Of a stretch of DNA of 64,000 bases, positions 10,860-18,746 are shown piece after piece. This DNA comes from FEN-33 sp963768775 (GTDB lineage: Archaea > Thermoplasmatota > Thermoplasmata > Methanomassiliicoccales > UBA472): NCBI GenBank assembly GCA_963768775.1, contig CAVYIY010000008.1, forward strand, positions 248,001 to 312,000, in the 5' to 3' direction. The stretch's first letter is position 1; each line of letters starts with the position of its first letter. Under the pieces are notes generated by a model. It saw nothing but the letters and a program-made list of their open reading frames with translations, did no database searches and had not been told where the DNA came from. Both the position numbers and the translations under genes were made by a program.

Positions 10860-12637
10860 CTTCCAAACCTCCTTCTTCCATTTCCTTGCGGACCCGGGTG
10901 ATGGTCTTCTCCGGATTCCTTGTAATAGGCATTGATCAGGGCCCAGATCTTGCGGTGATCGGTCATGTCCTTGTAGACCATGTAGTTGACGATGTCGACA
11001 CGCTTCGGTTAACTCCGTCATCATCTCGTCGTGCGTCAGCGACTTCATCTCCATGATCTTGTCGAACAGGAACGAGTGGCCCTTGTAGATGAACCGGTCC
11101 GTCGCCTGGTCCCACTCGATAGACGGTGTTGGTGATGAGCTCGTTGGTCTCCGGCTCGAAACCGACGATCTCGATGACCTGCTTCATCCTCCTGACCAGG
11201 TCGTTCCCGACCCGGACCTGCGTTTGGATGAGGACATTGCGCAACGCGGTCAGCAGTATCCTGGGGCAGTTGATCGGGCGGGTTCTCCAGACGGTTGACC
11301 ATGCTCTTGACCGAGTCGGCGTGCATGGTCGAATAGGTGGTATGGCCGGTGGCCATGGCCTGGAACATGATGTAGGTCTCCTTGCCTCTGACCTCACCGA
11401 CGATGATGTAGTTCGGCCTCTGCCTCAACGCCGCTCGCACCAGATCGTACATGTCGATCTCGCCGGCAGACTTGCCGTCGGCCGTCCTTCTCTCCCACGC
11501 CGGTACGGGTCGTGCCCGGGATCCAGTTATCGTGCGGAAGGTTGATCTCCCGGGTGTCCTCCATGGTGACGATCTTGGCGCCTGGAGGGATGAAGAGGGC
11601 GATGGAGTTGAGGGCGGAGGTCTTGCCCGATGCGGTGCCGCCGCAGATGATCATCGATTCGCCGTGCTCCACACCCAGCCAGAGATAGGCCATCATCTCC
11701 GGGCTGAGCCGTTCCTGTACTTTATCAGGTCGACCGGGGTGAACGGCTTGTCCTTGAAACGACTGATGGTGAACGTGCCGCCGCGGGTGGTGACCTCGCG
11801 GGAATAGGTCGCCTGGACACGGTGGCCTTCCGGCGGTCGTGCCGTCCAGGATCGGGTTGGATACGGAGATCTGCTTGCCGCACCTCTGCGCCAGCGAGAC
11901 TACGAACGAGTTCAGCAGGTCCTCCGTCGTCGAACCTGAGTTCGGTGCGTATGCTCTCGTACTTGCGATGGAAGAGGAATATGGGGACGTTGCACGCCGT
12001 CGCAGCTGATATCCTCCACGTTCTCATCGCGCATGAACGACGTCGATCACGCCATAGCCGACGAAGTCGCGGATGATGTAGTAGCCGATCTTCTTCTTGG
12101 TGATCGGCATCGATGTGCATCCCCCTGGTCTCGAAGAACGAGTCCACGCTCTGGCTCAGGTACTCTGTCCTTGTCGAACTGGGTCAGCTTCTCCCACTCG
12201 TAGCCGAGGGTGCGTTGGAGCGTGTCCTTGACCAGGCTCAGAAGTTTGGTTTCCTTTTCATCCAATTTCGGCTCGATCGGTTCGACCCGATACTCTGAGT
12301 TCTCGCTGTTGAAGGTGACTCTGATGTAGCTGTACGGATCATAGACCGGGTAGATGTCCGTCACTTCGATGTTGGGATCGGTAATCTTCGGTATCTCGGT
12401 TATGCCCGAGCCTCGGCCCCTGGACCACTCTATCCGCTGCTGGAGCTGGCCTACTGGAAGGCGGACCACCGTAGCTCGCTTCCTGGACATGCGCCTGAGC
12501 ACCTTCAGATATGAGTCCCTGACCTTGTCGGTGACCTTGCCGCTTGGCTGGAACTCGTCTCCGCTGCTAGCCGCCTTCTGATCTGCCTGAGATGCGCCAG
12601 CCCCTTTGTCCTTCTTGATCCCTTTCATCGCATCCAA
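10849..12637 (-). CDS. Type IV pilus/archaellum-type secretion ATPase, first copy (frame broken many times)
   Basis: Same family as the ATPase at 7151-8873. The first about 155 residues read cleanly (12166-12637) and include a basic N-terminus and the segment 'SGITEIPKITDPNIEVTDIY'. After 12166 the frame shifts about 13 times. Recovered motifs are 'CGGTASGKTS' (Walker A), 'MEDTREINLPHDNW' (Asp box), 'IIVGEVRGKE' (Walker B) and 'STMHADS' (His box), with a C-terminal domain ending about 'EEGGLEVGA'. The start is ATG 12635-12637, 6 nt after the pilin-like gene; a second ATG at 12626-12628 is possible. It would be the main or alternative motor of the pilus encoded by this operon. Confidence 0.75.
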
Positions 12638-12643
12638 TCCTCC

Positions 12644-13597
12644 TCAGGCCAGATTAACCGTCATTTGCATGATCGCCTTGTTGTAGTTGAAGAAACTGAC
12701 ATGGTACAGGGTCAAAGTGACCGTGCTTGTGTTAGCGTCCTGAGCAACATCGTAGTCTCGATTTACCCCAGTGCTATTGATATTGGTGACCCCGCTCAGA
12801 TAGGACGTGAGATAGTTGTACCAGGCCTGCATGTACAGGGTCTTGATGTTGATGGTCACTGGCATTGCATTGCTGCTGCCATTGTCATATACCTGGCTAT
12901 CCAAGTATATCATATCGATATTGACTCCGGCTGTCGACGTTCCATCGAGGGTCGAATTGATTCCGATTAGGGCGATCTGGGTCCACGATACGTTCAAGCG
13001 AGAAGTGACTGCGGGTTTTTGGACGTCTAGACTCGGTACTCCTCTAATCACCTGACCATCCAATTGCTTGACGATGATGGCCCCATTCTCATAGGCGACC
13101 CACTGTTGAACATAATATCGGTTGGGTGCGTAGAGTTGGAGCATGCCTCCGCTCACATCAGTTAAATGGAAGCTTTTGCCATTCAGGCTATAGGTGAAAG
13201 CCAGATTAACCGTGCTATTGCCCACTCCATAAGGTGAATAGATCAATTCTCCAGCGGTCGGGGAGGCGAATACCGGGATGCCATTGGCCCCCAGCGTCAC
13301 AGGCCCGTACATATTTAGGTCGGTCCGGCCGGTCACTTCCGCCATTACCACGAGGTCGTCGACCTTTCCCTTTATTCCGCCGAACTGGTCCATCGCCTCG
13401 CTCATATGGGTGCGTTCGTTATCGATCATCCACACTGGGACATAGCTGTTGGTGAACAAGGTGAGGAATGTGAGGAATACTAGTAAAGCCATGATGGTTC
13501 CCACGGTCGAGGCTACGCCTTCTTCATCGCGCTTGCGCCTCAGAAAGCGGCCGTTCTTACGATTGCTTGATTTGGTACTATCGGGGCGAGTTTGCAT
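12644..13597 (-). CDS. Pilin-like secreted protein with archaeal class III signal-type N-terminus
   Basis: 317 residues, frame intact. A basic N-terminus (Arg/Lys-rich, residues 14-24) is followed by Asp-Glu-Glu-Gly and then one hydrophobic helix (residues about 29-50). That is the layout of archaeal pilins processed by a prepilin peptidase, and it resembles the DUF7289-type envelope proteins. The rest (residues 55-317) is extracellular, beta-rich and full of Asn-X-Ser/Thr sites, with no recognisable enzyme motif. It is the first gene of the pilus operon, 6 nt before the first ATPase. A TATA-like ATTAAATACT lies about 40 nt upstream (around 13633-13642). It could be a major or minor pilin; which one cannot be told. 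Confidence 0.6.
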   Translation of the reverse strand: MQTRPDSTKSSNRKNGRFLRRKRDEEGVASTVGTIMALLVFLTFLTLFTNSYVPVWMIDNERTHMSEAMDQFGGIKGKVDDLVVMAEVTGRTDLNMYGPVTLGANGIPVFASPTAGELIYSPYGVGNSTVNLAFTYSLNGKSFHLTDVSGGMLQLYAPNRYYVQQWVAYENGAIIVKQLDGQVIRGVPSLDVQKPAVTSRLNVSWTQIALIGINSTLDGTSTAGVNIDMIYLDSQVYDNGSSNAMPVTINIKTLYMQAWYNYLTSYLSGVTNINSTGVNRDYDVAQDANTSTVTLTLYHVSFFNYNKAIMQMTVNLA

Positions 13598-13948
13598 CCT
13601 AGACCAGTCCCCCAGCTGACTAAAATGAGCACAAAGTTAGTATTTAATTGTATTGACATGACTGGCTAAATGCGAAATAATGATTTTTGGTTTTGATAAT
13701 AATCGTCGGACGACTTATGCCAAATAGTTGACAGATCGCCTGAAATTCGGGGGACGAATTGCAGGTTGAGAAACCTCATTTTTTCAATGCTGCAATCATG
13801 TAAGAAATCCATAGGAATGAAGGCGCGTTCTCCATTCTCATTGCGCACCCTACGTGCCTCAAAATAACCAGGCCCCGGCCATCGATTGAGGTGTCCAGGT
13901 TGGCTGTCGGCAACTATATAACGGCCTTCCCCTTTTTCCGATAGGCAC
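13598..13948. other. Intergenic region with divergent promoters
   Basis: This AT-rich 350-nt gap separates the leftward pilus operon from the rightward tRNA-Phe gene. It holds the presumed TATA element of the pilus operon and, at its right end, that of the tRNA. A possible 60-codon leftward frame (13666-13848) has no coding character that I can support. Confidence 0.5.
13914..13922 (+). promoter_or_regulatory. TATA box of the tRNA-Phe gene
   Basis: CTATATAAC is centred about 31 nt before the first base of the mature tRNA. That is close to the distance expected for TBP/TFB-driven tRNA transcription with little or no 5' leader. Confidence 0.6.
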
Positions 13949-14048
13949 GCCGCAGTAACTCAGTTTGGGAGAGTGCAAGACTGAAGTTCCCTCATCGAGG
14001 GGAGCTGAAATCTTGAAGTCGCTGGTTCGAGCCCGGCCTGCGGCACCA
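13949..14048 (+). tRNA. tRNA-Phe (GAA) with a 23-nt intron and encoded CCA
   Basis: The acceptor stem GCCGCAG pairs with CTGCGGC. The D arm is ACTC/GAGT, the anticodon stem CAAGA/TCTTG and the T arm GCTGG-TTCGAGC-CCGGC. The loop between the anticodon stem halves is 30 nt long. Assuming the canonical archaeal site after position 37, the intron is 13987-14009 and the mature loop is C-T-G-A-A-G-A with anticodon GAA. The intron flanks are partly self-complementary (TTCCCTC...GAGGGGAG), compatible with a bulge-helix-bulge splice site. Discriminator A is followed by a genome-encoded CCA. Confidence 0.93.
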
Positions 14049-14104
14049 TCCACATTTTTCAAGACGGCCGGCAAACTTCTATAGCCGATGGGCTCGATTA
14101 GGGA

Positions 14105-14545
14105 ATGGACAGCATGATACAAATCCAGGGATTCGAGATTAGCATGATCGAGGCCAAGAGGTTCTCTAAACAAGGAGAGAAGCTCAACAACATCAGGGTG
14201 GATCACAATTCCAGCGTGATCCAAATCAACAAACTCCCTGATGGCAACGCCTTGGTAGATTTCCGTTTCACCACCAACTACGTCGGCATGGGGTACATCA
14301 AGATCGAGGGACAGTTGGTCCTCGTTGGCGAGATCGGACCGATCATCGACGAATGGACCAAGACCGGCTCCATGCCGGCTGATGTCGCGAATATTGTGCA
14401 CAACACGGTCGTGCCGAACTGCATTCCCACGGCTATGCTCGTTGCCAGGGACATAAGGCTCCCGCCACCGGTGCCCTTCCCGCGCATCAACATCCAACAG
14501 CAGAAGAAGGCCGGCTCGGCCTCGAGCGGCATGGAAGTCGCTTAG
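14105..14545 (+). CDS. Conserved-looking hypothetical protein
   Basis: 146 residues, not recognised with certainty. It lacks a signal peptide or membrane helix. It begins with alternating hydrophobic beta-strand-like segments, has a central 'VDFRFTTNYVGMGYIKIEGQLVLVGE' type strand pair split by glycines, and then a helical part ending 'NTVVPNCIPTAMLVARDI'. The C-terminus is proline-rich (residues about 117-125) with a Ser/Gly tail. The strand-then-helix order and size are reminiscent of SecB-like chaperones, but that is only an impression. A second ATG three codons in is an alternative start. It lies 56 nt after the tRNA and convergent with the KaiC-like gene. Confidence 0.6.
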   Translation: MDSMIQIQGFEISMIEAKRFSKQGEKLNNIRVDHNSSVIQINKLPDGNALVDFRFTTNYVGMGYIKIEGQLVLVGEIGPIIDEWTKTGSMPADVANIVHNTVVPNCIPTAMLVARDIRLPPPVPFPRINIQQQKKAGSASSGMEVA

Positions 14546-14633
14546 GCTTCGGCCACCCTGAGAGGATAGCAGACTAGCGGTAGCTTTACTGCGATTCTCA
14601 TGAAAAGGGCTGACTCTCGTTCTTGGCCTAAGC

Positions 14634-16589
14634 TCACCTGATGTGATCCAGTGAGAACGATCCGATGTTCAGGCCGTGCTTGCCGACCGTGTAGCGTATG
14701 TACGACCGGGACTGCACGTCGCAAATGCCCTGGACCGAGAACAGGCTCTTCAATTGGTCGAGTTTGAAATCGATCATTCCATCCATGATGGACCCGAGCA
14801 TCTGGATCTCCTGCTCGCCATGGACTCCCTTCTCGATTGAGTACATGGAGACGGCACCATCACGCTTGCGTCGCCCGCAGAAGGGACTGAGGAAGCGGAA
14901 GGCGGTGTTCGGATCGGAATAGGCGATCAAAGTGGACAGCGAGCGGAAGGCCAGGCGGTAGTACTTGTGTTTGCTCTTGTACTCGTTGGCAACATGCTCG
15001 GTCGCCTGCATTATCTTATCGTGATCGGTAGGCTCATCGATGTAAGTGGTATACGGATCGTTGGTTACCTCGCCCATCGCTCGCGAGTAGGAATCGATGT
15101 AGTGCACCAGTCCCAGCTTCTCATATTCCTCGTAGCCGGAGACGATGTTGCGCATCTCGTCTCTGATGTCCTTCGGCGTCTTGTCGGTGATGACCCAGAT
15201 GCAGGGGACCCCCTTCTTCAGGCCATCGGCGGCGAATTGGCCGATCATGACCTCCTTGCCGATGAATGGCGGTCCGTGGACCAGCACGTTGGAGCCGAAA
15301 GGTATGCCCCCGAGCAGCAGGTCGTCCAGGCGGGCGCTGCCGGTCTTCACCTTTGCCACGGTGAACTCTAGCGCCCTCTCTTCTTCCTTCTGCTGGATCT
15401 CGTCGCCGATGATGCCCTGCTCCCTCAGCCGTAGTTCCTCGGCCTTGGAATTCAGGAACTTCTCCTTCGCGATGAGCTCCTCTTCCTTGTGCGAGACCTC
15501 TTCCTTCAGCGCCTCGATGCGCTTCTTGAGCTCTACCTCTTCGATGCCGACGGCCGCTTCGCGCTTGGCCTCATCGACCTTGTCCCTTTCGCCGGTAAGC
15601 AGTTTCTCGCGGTAGTCAAGGTCCTCTTCTCGCCTCAGCAACTCCTTTTCCTTGTAGCCGACGACCTCCTTGATCTTGTTGAGCTCGTCGTCGCGTTCCC
15701 TGATCTCGATCTTAAGCCGGGCAAGCTCCTCCTCCATGAAGAGCACGCTCTTCTCCTTGGTCTGGATCTCGTGAAGCTTCTGGTCCAGTTCTTGGGAGCC
15801 ATCTTTGGAGGACATCCTCGCCAGCCCCAGCTCCTCTTCCTTCTGCTTCAGCTCCAGGCTCTTGCGCTTCAGTTCCTCTGCGAGATATTCCACTTTGGCC
15901 CGGTAGTCCTTGTCCTTCTCCCGGTACTCTGATTCCTTGTCGCGCAGCTCAGCCTGGAATCTCTCCTCCAGGTGCTCGCCGTTCCCTTCATGGATTCCGA
16001 CGTCCCCTTCGAGGAGACGATTGGACAGCTTGTGCTCCTTCGATTCCAGGAGGCTCTCCCGCTCTTTCAGCTCGAGCTGCCTTTGGAGCATGGCCGCTTG
16101 GTCCTTTGGCATCGTGGCAACGGCGTCCTCGTACTCCTTCTTGATCTCTTCATTCAGCTTTATGAGCCGGTCCACTTCTATTCTCAAAGTGACATTGTGA
16201 TCGAATAGCGTCTGGAGCTTGCCCACTAGATCGGAACTTGCCATGTCCATGGGCACGCCTTGCTTTTGCAGCTGTTGGACTATGGTCGATTTCAGCTCGG
16301 CGAGCTCTTTCTCATACTGCTCCGCCTTGCTCTTTAGCTCCTCGGCGTCCTCGGAGAGCACCTCCTCGACCTCGATGAAAGAATCGGTTCCTTCAGCCTT
16401 GCCGGGCTCGTCCTCGTTTAGCCAGCTGAGCAGGCTCTCCTCTTTCCCCGACAACCACTTCCTCAGGTCGTCGTTCTTGGGATTGGAATCGGCCACCGTT
16501 CCATTCTGGCCCGCGTCGTCGTGAACGTTCGTCAATGGAGCGACCGTTCCATCGTATTTTCCGTTAGACGCTCTGCGATTCCCACCCAA
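14634..16589 (-). CDS. KaiC/RAD55-family ATPase domain fused to a long coiled coil
   Basis: 651 residues. Residues about 60-400 are almost continuous coiled coil, rich in Glu, Lys and Leu. Residues about 415-650 form a RecA-like KaiC/RAD55 domain starting 'TGSARLDDLLLGGIPFGS'. The P-loop is GPPFIGKEV, with Glu where Thr or Ser is usual. The Walker B segment reads 'LAFRSLSTLI', where relatives have an Asp before Ser-Leu-Ser-Thr; here it is Arg. The site may therefore bind nucleotide poorly or not hydrolyse it, suggesting a structural or regulatory role. The start is TTG 16587-16589, the first start codon after an in-frame stop. A TATA-like stretch lies about 50 nt upstream. Partner and pathway are unknown. 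Confidence 0.75.
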   Translation of the reverse strand: MGGNRRASNGKYDGTVAPLTNVHDDAGQNGTVADSNPKNDDLRKWLSGKEESLLSWLNEDEPGKAEGTDSFIEVEEVLSEDAEELKSKAEQYEKELAELKSTIVQQLQKQGVPMDMASSDLVGKLQTLFDHNVTLRIEVDRLIKLNEEIKKEYEDAVATMPKDQAAMLQRQLELKERESLLESKEHKLSNRLLEGDVGIHEGNGEHLEERFQAELRDKESEYREKDKDYRAKVEYLAEELKRKSLELKQKEEELGLARMSSKDGSQELDQKLHEIQTKEKSVLFMEEELARLKIEIRERDDELNKIKEVVGYKEKELLRREEDLDYREKLLTGERDKVDEAKREAAVGIEEVELKKRIEALKEEVSHKEEELIAKEKFLNSKAEELRLREQGIIGDEIQQKEEERALEFTVAKVKTGSARLDDLLLGGIPFGSNVLVHGPPFIGKEVMIGQFAADGLKKGVPCIWVITDKTPKDIRDEMRNIVSGYEEYEKLGLVHYIDSYSRAMGEVTNDPYTTYIDEPTDHDKIMQATEHVANEYKSKHKYYRLAFRSLSTLIAYSDPNTAFRFLSPFCGRRKRDGAVSMYSIEKGVHGEQEIQMLGSIMDGMIDFKLDQLKSLFSVQGICDVQSRSYIRYTVGKHGLNIGSFSLDHIR

Positions 16590-16778
16590 TCGAACACCAT
16601 GCCTATCGCATTATTTACATCTCTCACCACCGGGGGGATATTTTATTATTTCGCTCTCCGAATCGATTCTGGTCTTAGTCTGGGGTCGGCATTTGATAAT
16701 AATCGGGGCTTCCCCAAAACTCCCGTCATTTTCGGTCGAATTTGCCGTTGATTGGCCGACCTCCATCATGGAAAAAGG

Positions 16779-16788
16779 TTATATATCG
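16779..16788 (+). promoter_or_regulatory. TATA box of the 56-residue protein gene
   Basis: TTATATATCG lies 41-50 nt before the ATG at 16829, leaving a leader of roughly 20 nt. Confidence 0.5.
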
Positions 16789-16828
16789 CAGAAATAGCCT
16801 TACTAAGGGTCTAGGCCAGAGGCGAAAA

Positions 16829-16999
16829 ATGGAGACCAGGGTGCACGTCAGAATCGACCGTAACAGCGACCTCACCCTAAGGGAGGTTCTCAAGAAAATA
16901 CAGGAGATTCAGGCCGAGAATCCTGACCTGGACGTCTTCTTCGACGGCGACCAATACGCCATCTGCAGCCGCGCGCGGAAGACCGCCGAGAAGGCCTAG
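16829..16999 (+). CDS. Small acidic/basic hypothetical protein, 56 residues
   Basis: It starts at the ATG following GGCGAAAA and downstream of a good TATA box. The sequence begins METRVHVRIDRNSDLTLREV and continues with one long amphipathic helix and a short strand-like segment ('DLDVFFDGDQYAICSRARK'). A beta-alpha-beta-like mini-fold is plausible. It lacks a transmembrane helix or metal motif. It lies 76 nt before the deoxyhypusine synthase gene, in the same direction, so co-transcription is possible. Function unknown. Confidence 0.65.
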   Translation: METRVHVRIDRNSDLTLREVLKKIQEIQAENPDLDVFFDGDQYAICSRARKTAEKA

Positions 17000-17075
17000 A
17001 GAAGAGCATTCATTTTCCTAGAGCATGATTTCGGAGTAAATTGAAAATATCAGGTTCTGTTACCTACGTGTTATT

Positions 17076-18113
17076 ATGGTAAAGAAGTCCGACGTCCTCA
17101 GAGAGAAGGTCAAGGCCATCGACTTCGACAACATATCGACGGTCAAGGACCTGATCGATGCCTACAAAGACAGCTCGGTCCAGAGCCGAGCTCTGGCCAC
17201 CTGTGCGATGGCCTATGAGAAGGCTCTGAAGGACGAGGCGCGCCCTACGATCATGCTCGGCCTCGCGGGACCGCTGGTCGCAGCCGGTCTGCGCAAGGTC
17301 ATCGCGGACATGGTCAGCTACGGCATCGTGGACGCCATCGTCACCATCGGCGCCATCCCGTACCAGGACTTCTACCAGGCCCGCGGCTACTCGCATTGGA
17401 AATGCTCGCCGCGGATCGACGACCTGAAGCTGCGCGAGATGTTCATCGACCGCATCTACGACACCTTGGTCGATGAGAACAAGTTCAGGGAGACCGACGC
17501 GGTCATCGGCAAGATCGCGGGCGAGCTGGAACCGCGGGGATACTCCAGCCGGGAGTTCATGCAGATCTTGGGCTCTCATTGCGCAGACGATAAGGACTCG
17601 ATACTGGGGAACGCGTACAAGTACGGCGTCCCGGTCTTCGTGCCGGCGCTCAACGACTCGTCCATCGGCATCGGCCTTACCGGGCTGTATGTGGAGAGGC
17701 GCAAGAAGAACAAGGAGTTCATGCGCATCGACCCGATCCGCGACAACTGGGAGCTGACGCAGGTGAAGATAATCTCCGACAAGACCGGGGTCATCTACAT
17801 CGGCGGGGGCGTTCCCAAGAACTACATCCAGCAGACCGAGGTCATCGCCGAGACGCTCGGCTACGACAAGGGCGGGCACCATTACGCCATCCAGATAACC
17901 ATGGACGCCCCGCAGTGGGGCGGCCTAAGCGGGTGCACCTTCGAGGAGGCGCAGTCCTGGGGCAAGATAAACCGGGATGCCACGAAGTCGGTGGCCTACG
18001 TCGAGGCCTCCATCGGCCTCAGCCTGATGGTCGGCTACGTCCTGCAGAAAGGGCTGTGGAAGAAGCGCAAGCGCCTCCAATACGATTGGGACGGGGACAT
18101 GCTGAAGACCTGA
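17076..18113 (+). CDS. dys: Deoxyhypusine synthase
   Basis: 345 residues, full length for the family. It uses spermidine and NAD to modify one lysine of archaeal/eukaryotic initiation factor 5A, the first step to hypusine. Recognisable features are the N-terminal 'TCAMAYEKAL' region, the NAD-binding segments around 'MLGLAGPLVAAGLRKVI' and 'IYIGGGVPKNYIQQ', the substrate-binding 'HHYAIQITMDAPQWGGLSG', and the catalytic lysine in 'EAQSWGKI' near residue 305. Cytosolic. It ends 78 nt before the DUF531 gene on the same strand. Confidence 0.93.
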   Translation: MVKKSDVLREKVKAIDFDNISTVKDLIDAYKDSSVQSRALATCAMAYEKALKDEARPTIMLGLAGPLVAAGLRKVIADMVSYGIVDAIVTIGAIPYQDFYQARGYSHWKCSPRIDDLKLREMFIDRIYDTLVDENKFRETDAVIGKIAGELEPRGYSSREFMQILGSHCADDKDSILGNAYKYGVPVFVPALNDSSIGIGLTGLYVERRKKNKEFMRIDPIRDNWELTQVKIISDKTGVIYIGGGVPKNYIQQTEVIAETLGYDKGGHHYAIQITMDAPQWGGLSGCTFEEAQSWGKINRDATKSVAYVEASIGLSLMVGYVLQKGLWKKRKRLQYDWDGDMLKT

Positions 18114-18191
18114 AGCAGAAGCCGCTCAAGGTGTGATCCCTCCGATCGGCAAACCCCTTCTCTTCGAATCTTCTAAGAACTGGAGCGATCG

Positions 18192-18735
18192 ATGAACCGA
18201 CTTGGCCGCGCGACCATCGCCATATGCAATTCCTACGACCCGAACAGCTTCCGTGAGGCGCACCGACGGATTCTGGCACGAGCTGGACCGCTTGCCTTGG
18301 CCTTCGATCTCAATCTGGTCACCTTCGGCTTCCCTTTCCCCAAGGACCTGACCACCCCGCAGGAGATCGCTGACTGGGTCGCGACGACCACTTCGATCGG
18401 CGAGGACGGATCTTACCTCAAGGAGCTGACGGCCAAGGGACGCTTCCAGACATTTCCCTACTACAATAAGGGCTTCCCCCCCAGTTGGGAGAGGTAGTGC
18501 TGACGACCTGCAAGCCGAAGGCAAGAAGAAGAGAAGCGTGGATGAGGTGGTCGGGATGCTGAAGCACGGTCGGAGCGTCTGTCTGATCTTCGGCACCGGG
18601 CCGAAGGGTGTTCCCAAGGACGTGCTCGAAATGGCACCGAATCAGCTCGACATCACATTCGGCGGATACTCGCTGGAGACGTGCACCGCCCTAGGGGCGG
18701 TGGCCGCAGTGCTGGCCCACAAGCTCCGCAGTTGA
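18192..18735 (+). CDS. DUF531 family protein (frame broken near 18481-18515)
   Basis: The N-terminal half (ATG 18192) reads to a stop at 18495-18497 and includes 'IAICNSYDPNSFREAHRRIL'. The C-terminal half (from about 18538) contains 'FGTGPKGVPKDVLEMAPNQLDITFGGYSLETCTALGAVAAVL', typical of DUF531. Between them the expected 'GEVVLTTCKP' appears in the third frame. Two single-base losses, one in a run of seven C at 18476-18482 and one in an AAG repeat around 18510, would restore one protein of about 180 residues. DUF531 is an archaeal family of unknown function; its C-terminal half resembles knotted (SPOUT-like) methyltransferases, which I infer only from the 'D-I-T-G-G-x-S-L-E-T-C-T' style motif. 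Confidence 0.7.
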
Positions 18736-18746
18736 TTGGAGTGCTC

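Noticed and set aside
7151..12637. Treating the pilus operon as a cluster of decayed pseudogenes
   Set aside because: The encoded residues, including catalytic motifs, are preserved between every frame change. Real decay would bring substitutions, deletions and in-frame stops. Error or recoding fits better.
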